A stretch of DNA of 8,816 nucleotides from Chloroflexota bacterium (GTDB lineage: Bacteria > Chloroflexota > Dehalococcoidia > GIF9 > UBA5629). The position numbers and the translations under genes are program-made. Within the stretch, counting starts at the first letter, position 1. Every line of letters begins with the position of its first letter. Shown here piece after piece: positions 5,978-8,816 of this stretch. The notes under the pieces are model-generated. The model made no database searches. It had not been told where the DNA came from and was given only the letters and a program-made list of their open reading frames with translations. The stretch covers positions 1 to 8,816 of the forward strand of contig JAPLHL010000380.1 in NCBI GenBank assembly GCA_026389655.1, in the 5' to 3' direction.

Positions 5978-7684
5978 TCACAGGGCCTCCTCACGCAATT
6001 CCCGGCGGGATACCTTGCCGACATCTGTCTTTGGGACTTCGCCCCTAAACTCTACTATCTTTGGGACCTTGTAATGGGCTATATGCTCTGCAGTGTACCG
6101 GATGATATCTTCCTCCGATACCTTTCCCCTGGCCTCCGCTTCCAGCACCACGATGGCCTTCACTTTCTCTCCTACATCGGGATCCGGGACCCCTATGACA
6201 CCGGCTTCTTTGACCTGGGGATGGGACGTCAGTACCTCCTCAACTTCCCGGGCAAAAACAGCCAGGCCTTTATATTTGATCATGTCCCTTTTCCTGTCGT
6301 AGAAAAAGAAATAACCTTCCTCATCCATTCTTGCGAGATCGCCGGTCCTCACCCATGTCTCACCGTCGATTTCCACAAACATCAGCTTGGTATCTTTCGG
6401 CTTGTTCCAATAGCCGGGAGATATCTGGGGCCCCTTAAATGCCAGCTCACCGGTTTCCCCGATGGGCAGGAATTTGTCTTCCGCCGGGTCAACTATGGCA
6501 GCCACGCAGCTTGGCATCGGCACGCCGAACGACCCGGTCTTCGGTCTCCCGTAAGGACTGACAATACCTACTGAAGTAGTCTCAGTCATCCCCCAGCCTT
6601 CATGGATTTTAACGCCGGTACGCTGTTCCCACCCCCTGGACGTGTCCTCAAGCAGGGCATCGGCGCCTGATACAAGCACTTTTATCCTTTTCCAGTTCAC
6701 CCTGTCAGTCCTGTGATAATCACGGAGTACTTCGTACAGGGCCGGAACGCTATAGAATATAGTGGCGCCATAATTTTCGATAGCGTTAAGGATGTCATCG
6801 AGGTCGGGAGTAGTAAATATAATCAGCATATAACCCTGGGACATCGAACCTGTCATAACAACGGACTGGCCGTATATATGATAGAAGGGCAGGTACCCTA
6901 TCACCACTTCTTTGCCGGGTTGAAGGATATCTCCCCAGCATGTCTGCGCTATATGCTGTGCGGCCACCAGGTCAAAGTGGGTTATCATGGCAGCCTTGGG
7001 CAACCCTGTTGTACCTCCAGTATAAGGCAGGGAGACAAGGTCTTCTTTTATGTTGAACTCGATCTTGGGCGGCTTGGCAGGGTATTTCTTGAGCAGGTCC
7101 TGCAGCTGGTAGAACCCCTCCCTTTTGAAAATCTCGGGGGGCGGGGCCGACATCTTCTGGTATACGGCCCGCAGCATACTCTGGCCCAGGAATTTTTTCA
7201 GGGCGGGGAGATATTCAGTGATGCTGGTCAGGATTACCCTGTCCAGTTTAACCCCGGTTTTCTCCACATTATCGTAGAGTATATCCTGGCATACGATGGT
7301 AGTTGCCCCGCTGTCGAGAAGCTGGTATTTAATTTCGGGGCTTACATAAACAGGACTGATAGCAGTGACGACTGCCCCGGCCTTAAGAGTGCCAAAATAG
7401 GCGATTATGAATTGAGGTGAATTCAGGAGAAGCAGGGCCACCCTGTCCCCCTTTTTCACTCCCAGATCGCACAGCGCAGTGGCAAACCTGTCGATCTGGT
7501 CTCTTAGCTGCTTGTAACTGATTTTCTGGCCGTAGAATACTACAGCCGTTTTGTCTTTGAATTTGTCGGTCGTCTCGTCGATAATGTCAACCACGGACTT
7601 TAAAGGCACTTCAACATCCGCCGGGACCCCTTTACCATAAAATTTAAGCCAGGGTCTTGCTTCGTAAACAGCTTTATTTGACAC
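5978..7684 (-). CDS. Acyl-CoA synthetase (AMP-forming carboxylate-CoA ligase)
   Basis: This 568-residue ANL-superfamily enzyme activates a carboxylic acid with ATP and CoA to an acyl-CoA plus AMP and pyrophosphate. Motifs visible, in the numbering of the chosen start, are the phosphate-binding loop YTGGTTGLPK (221-230), GWGMTET (363-369), the ribose-binding Asp in RTGDLA (about 446-451), hinge region YDRKRDMIKYKG (about 462-473), and the catalytic lysine in GKVSRREL (Lys about 557). Overall it resembles medium/long-chain fatty acid ligases. The hinge differs slightly from the usual KGxNVYPxEVE (KGLAVFAREVE), and the acid cannot be read from sequence. Start: AAGGAGG (7691-7697) lies 6 nt from GTG 7684; TTG 7690 and GTG 7687 are in frame but too close. 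It is the first gene of a tight operon with livG and livF. Confidence 0.92.
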   Translation of the reverse strand: MSNKAVYEARPWLKFYGKGVPADVEVPLKSVVDIIDETTDKFKDKTAVVFYGQKISYKQLRDQIDRFATALCDLGVKKGDRVALLLLNSPQFIIAYFGTLKAGAVVTAISPVYVSPEIKYQLLDSGATTIVCQDILYDNVEKTGVKLDRVILTSITEYLPALKKFLGQSMLRAVYQKMSAPPPEIFKREGFYQLQDLLKKYPAKPPKIEFNIKEDLVSLPYTGGTTGLPKAAMITHFDLVAAQHIAQTCWGDILQPGKEVVIGYLPFYHIYGQSVVMTGSMSQGYMLIIFTTPDLDDILNAIENYGATIFYSVPALYEVLRDYHRTDRVNWKRIKVLVSGADALLEDTSRGWEQRTGVKIHEGWGMTETTSVGIVSPYGRPKTGSFGVPMPSCVAAIVDPAEDKFLPIGETGELAFKGPQISPGYWNKPKDTKLMFVEIDGETWVRTGDLARMDEEGYFFFYDRKRDMIKYKGLAVFAREVEEVLTSHPQVKEAGVIGVPDPDVGEKVKAIVVLEAEARGKVSEEDIIRYTAEHIAHYKVPKIVEFRGEVPKTDVGKVSRRELREEAL

Positions 7685-7711
7685 CACCAACCTCCTTACT
7701 ATAATCGAGTC

Positions 7712-7720
7712 ATTATATCA
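7712..7720 (-). promoter_or_regulatory. Extended -10 promoter of the ligase-livG-livF operon
   Basis: On the minus strand TGATATAAT gives a perfect extended -10 (TGnTATAAT) at 7720 to 7712. Transcription would start near 7705, about 20 nt before the GTG at 7684. No good -35 lies at 17 bp, which is common for extended -10 promoters. Confidence 0.6.
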
Positions 7721-7731
7721 CAGAAAGTCAA

Positions 7732-7751
7732 CCAAATATGAGTATATTTGG
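7732..7751. promoter_or_regulatory. Perfect 8-bp dyad next to the ligase promoter: candidate operator
   Basis: CCAAATAT-GAGT-ATATTTGG is a perfect inverted repeat (arms 7732-7739 and 7744-7751). Its centre is about 37 bp upstream of the predicted transcript start, overlapping the -35 region of a promoter that lacks a good -35 box. That fits a transcription-factor site, but the regulator is unknown. Confidence 0.5.
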
Positions 7752-7860
7752 AATGCAGGATATTAGATCATTTCAATAATAAATTATATTTAGAAATAAA
7801 TATCTTTAGGTCGACCGACCGCCCTTATTTATTCTTCCGCAACGTGACCGCCCGCAACTC

Positions 7861-8816
7861 TTACAGGTCGGGAATATTACCAAGTCTATCGAACGTATAA
7901 GGTTTATCTGTTTTGATACCTGCCAGGCGTTTGGCCAGGTTCTTGGTATTTTCAATATTATAGGCGCCCATTATGGCAATTTGTTCCATCCGGGGTGAGC
8001 CCCCGCCGTGAATACCGGCGTATTGCATTACCCCAGCCAGTTCAGAGCAGGTGATGCCCTGTACCCAGGCAAATGCTTTAATTACATCCTGTACGTTCAC
8101 GTTGGGATTGCGCGCCATGTATTTTTCTATGAAAGGTTTTGTCTCCTCGCTGAGCCAATCACCCGAGCGCGGCATGGTAGCGGGCATGCCGCCGGCAAGG
8201 TCCGCCACGGCTTCGTATTCGTGGTAAATATTGAGACCGGCGTGTCTGCGGCTCACGTTGCAGTATGTGATATCCGGAATGAATGTACCTGACGGCGATT
8301 TGGTGGCATTGACAGCCGCTGCAATACCGGTGCCGTAGCAGAGCTCGGAGGTTGAAATAAGCTCTACCAGCCTTTCCTTTACATGGGGCTCCTTTTCTAT
8401 TCCATTGACCTCTGCCATCAGCGCGGCCGCGCCGGTAAGCACGTCCGTCATGGCCGGCTTGCACCCCGTGTAGCTATGGCGGTGATAGAGTGCGAACATC
8501 AGGGCAAGATAGCCGCCCATATCGGACTCCCCGCACAGGAACACGTGTTCCCATGGAACAAAGACGTCATCGAAGACGGTCATGGAATCTGCGCCTCCCC
8601 ACGGACCGGGGCCGGTGTAATTTATCGCTGTCTCAGGCATGGCGATGCTTACGATCTGCTTGACGCCCTCTGCGTCCGCAGGAATTGTGAAGGCCACTGC
8701 CCAGTCACCCTCCTCTTTGGTAAGCGCCCTAGTCGGAATGACATTTATCTGCTCAACCACGGGAGCGTAGGAGTTGTGAACCTTGGCGCCGCGCACAACT
8801 ATGCCATCGCTCTTTT
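7861..8816 (-). CDS. 4-hydroxybutyryl-CoA dehydratase / HpaB-family flavoprotein, C-terminal part, 5' end outside window
   Basis: About 318 residues are visible, in frame to the window edge. They begin KSDGIVVRGAKVHNSYAPVV, where the DGIVVRGAK block is a family hallmark. The reference enzyme AbfD is an FAD and [4Fe-4S] protein that dehydrates 4-hydroxybutyryl-CoA to crotonyl-CoA through radical chemistry. YHRHSYTGCK (coding about 8487-8458) matches the AbfD segment holding cluster ligands His292 and Cys299, plus Tyr296 and Lys300, with identical spacing. This argues against a simple 4-hydroxyphenylacetate monooxygenase. By my alignment from memory the AbfD glutamates 257 and 455 are Asp (8587-8589) and Ala (8017-8019), and Ala460 is Gly. 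It is therefore clearly of this family, but its exact reaction is uncertain. The other two cluster cysteines lie outside the window. Confidence 0.85.
   Translation of the reverse strand, partial: KSDGIVVRGAKVHNSYAPVVEQINVIPTRALTKEEGDWAVAFTIPADAEGVKQIVSIAMPETAINYTGPGPWGGADSMTVFDDVFVPWEHVFLCGESDMGGYLALMFALYHRHSYTGCKPAMTDVLTGAAALMAEVNGIEKEPHVKERLVELISTSELCYGTGIAAAVNATKSPSGTFIPDITYCNVSRRHAGLNIYHEYEAVADLAGGMPATMPRSGDWLSEETKPFIEKYMARNPNVNVQDVIKAFAWVQGITCSELAGVMQYAGIHGGGSPRMEQIAIMGAYNIENTKNLAKRLAGIKTDKPYTFDRLGNIPDL

Larger units (their letters stand above)
7685..7860. other. 176-bp gap between dehydratase-family gene and ligase
   Basis: Besides the promoter and dyad, this AT-rich stretch holds GACCGCCC as a direct repeat (7817-7824 and 7846-7853) and the palindrome GGTCGACC (7809-7816). 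No strong terminator follows the dehydratase-family gene, so its transcript may run into the ligase operon. Confidence 0.45.

Noticed and set aside
5768..6574. 268-codon plus-strand ORF
   Set aside because: It runs antisense to the well-supported livG and ligase genes and has no recognisable domain or RBS. The codons are a shadow of the ligase frame.
6713..7420. 235-codon plus-strand ORF
   Set aside because: It is antisense to the ligase, whose motifs are intact. No family features.
7726..7731. TTGACT (minus) as -35 box for the ligase promoter
   Set aside because: It is only 8 bp from TATAAT. The extended -10 explains the promoter without it.
7861..8816. Annotation as 4-hydroxyphenylacetate 3-monooxygenase
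   Set aside because: The His-x6-Cys segment that ligates the [4Fe-4S] cluster in AbfD is conserved, which points to the dehydratase branch of the fold.
1..8816. CRISPR arrays, tRNA or rRNA genes, insertion sequences, phage genes
   Set aside because: I found no repeat-spacer pattern, cloverleaf, transposase motif or terminal repeats on either strand.

Overview
The window is a bacterial metabolic and transport locus. Its layout suggests an anaerobe, probably uncultured and possibly Chloroflexota (Dehalococcoidia-like) or another fatty-acid or aromatic-acid degrading lineage. The taxonomic guess is weak. It rests on three points: strong AGGAGG Shine-Dalgarno sites with TTG and GTG starts and sigma70-type promoters (bacterial); a binding protein that carries a lipobox, as is usual in monoderms; and the gene set, which combines a Liv-type ABC importer, an acyl-CoA ligase and a member of the oxygen-sensitive 4-hydroxybutyryl-CoA dehydratase family.

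Left edge (1-431, minus): the N-terminal part of a phosphohexomutase (GlmM/ManB superfamily), cut by the window edge and driven by a clear promoter at 463-491. Then comes a 480-bp divergent intergenic region (432-911) with an AT-rich palindrome, regularly spaced ATGCA repeats, a candidate promoter and a possible short leader ORF.

Centre (912-4439, plus): a lipoprotein substrate-binding protein, a 243-bp structured gap, then livH and livM with no bases between them. The gap holds three inverted repeats and a second promoter whose -10 box lies inside a palindrome. LivM carries an unexpected C-terminal four-cysteine zinc-ribbon-like tail. A strong intrinsic terminator overlaps the end of livM.

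Right (7684 down to 4464, minus): an acyl-CoA synthetase, livG and livF form a tight operon (1-nt gap, then 8-nt overlap), convergent with livHM and preceded by an extended -10 promoter and a perfect dyad. At the right edge (7861-8816, minus) lies most of a 4-hydroxybutyryl-CoA dehydratase/HpaB-family flavoprotein. It keeps the His and Cys cluster ligands visible here but differs at two positions I remember as catalytic glutamates.

Inferred joint function: the lipoprotein captures a substrate, LivHM and LivGF import it, the co-transcribed ligase converts a carboxylic acid to its CoA thioester, and the dehydratase-family enzyme may act on that thioester. The real substrate is therefore more likely an organic, fatty or aromatic acid than a branched-chain amino acid, but the sequence does not identify it.
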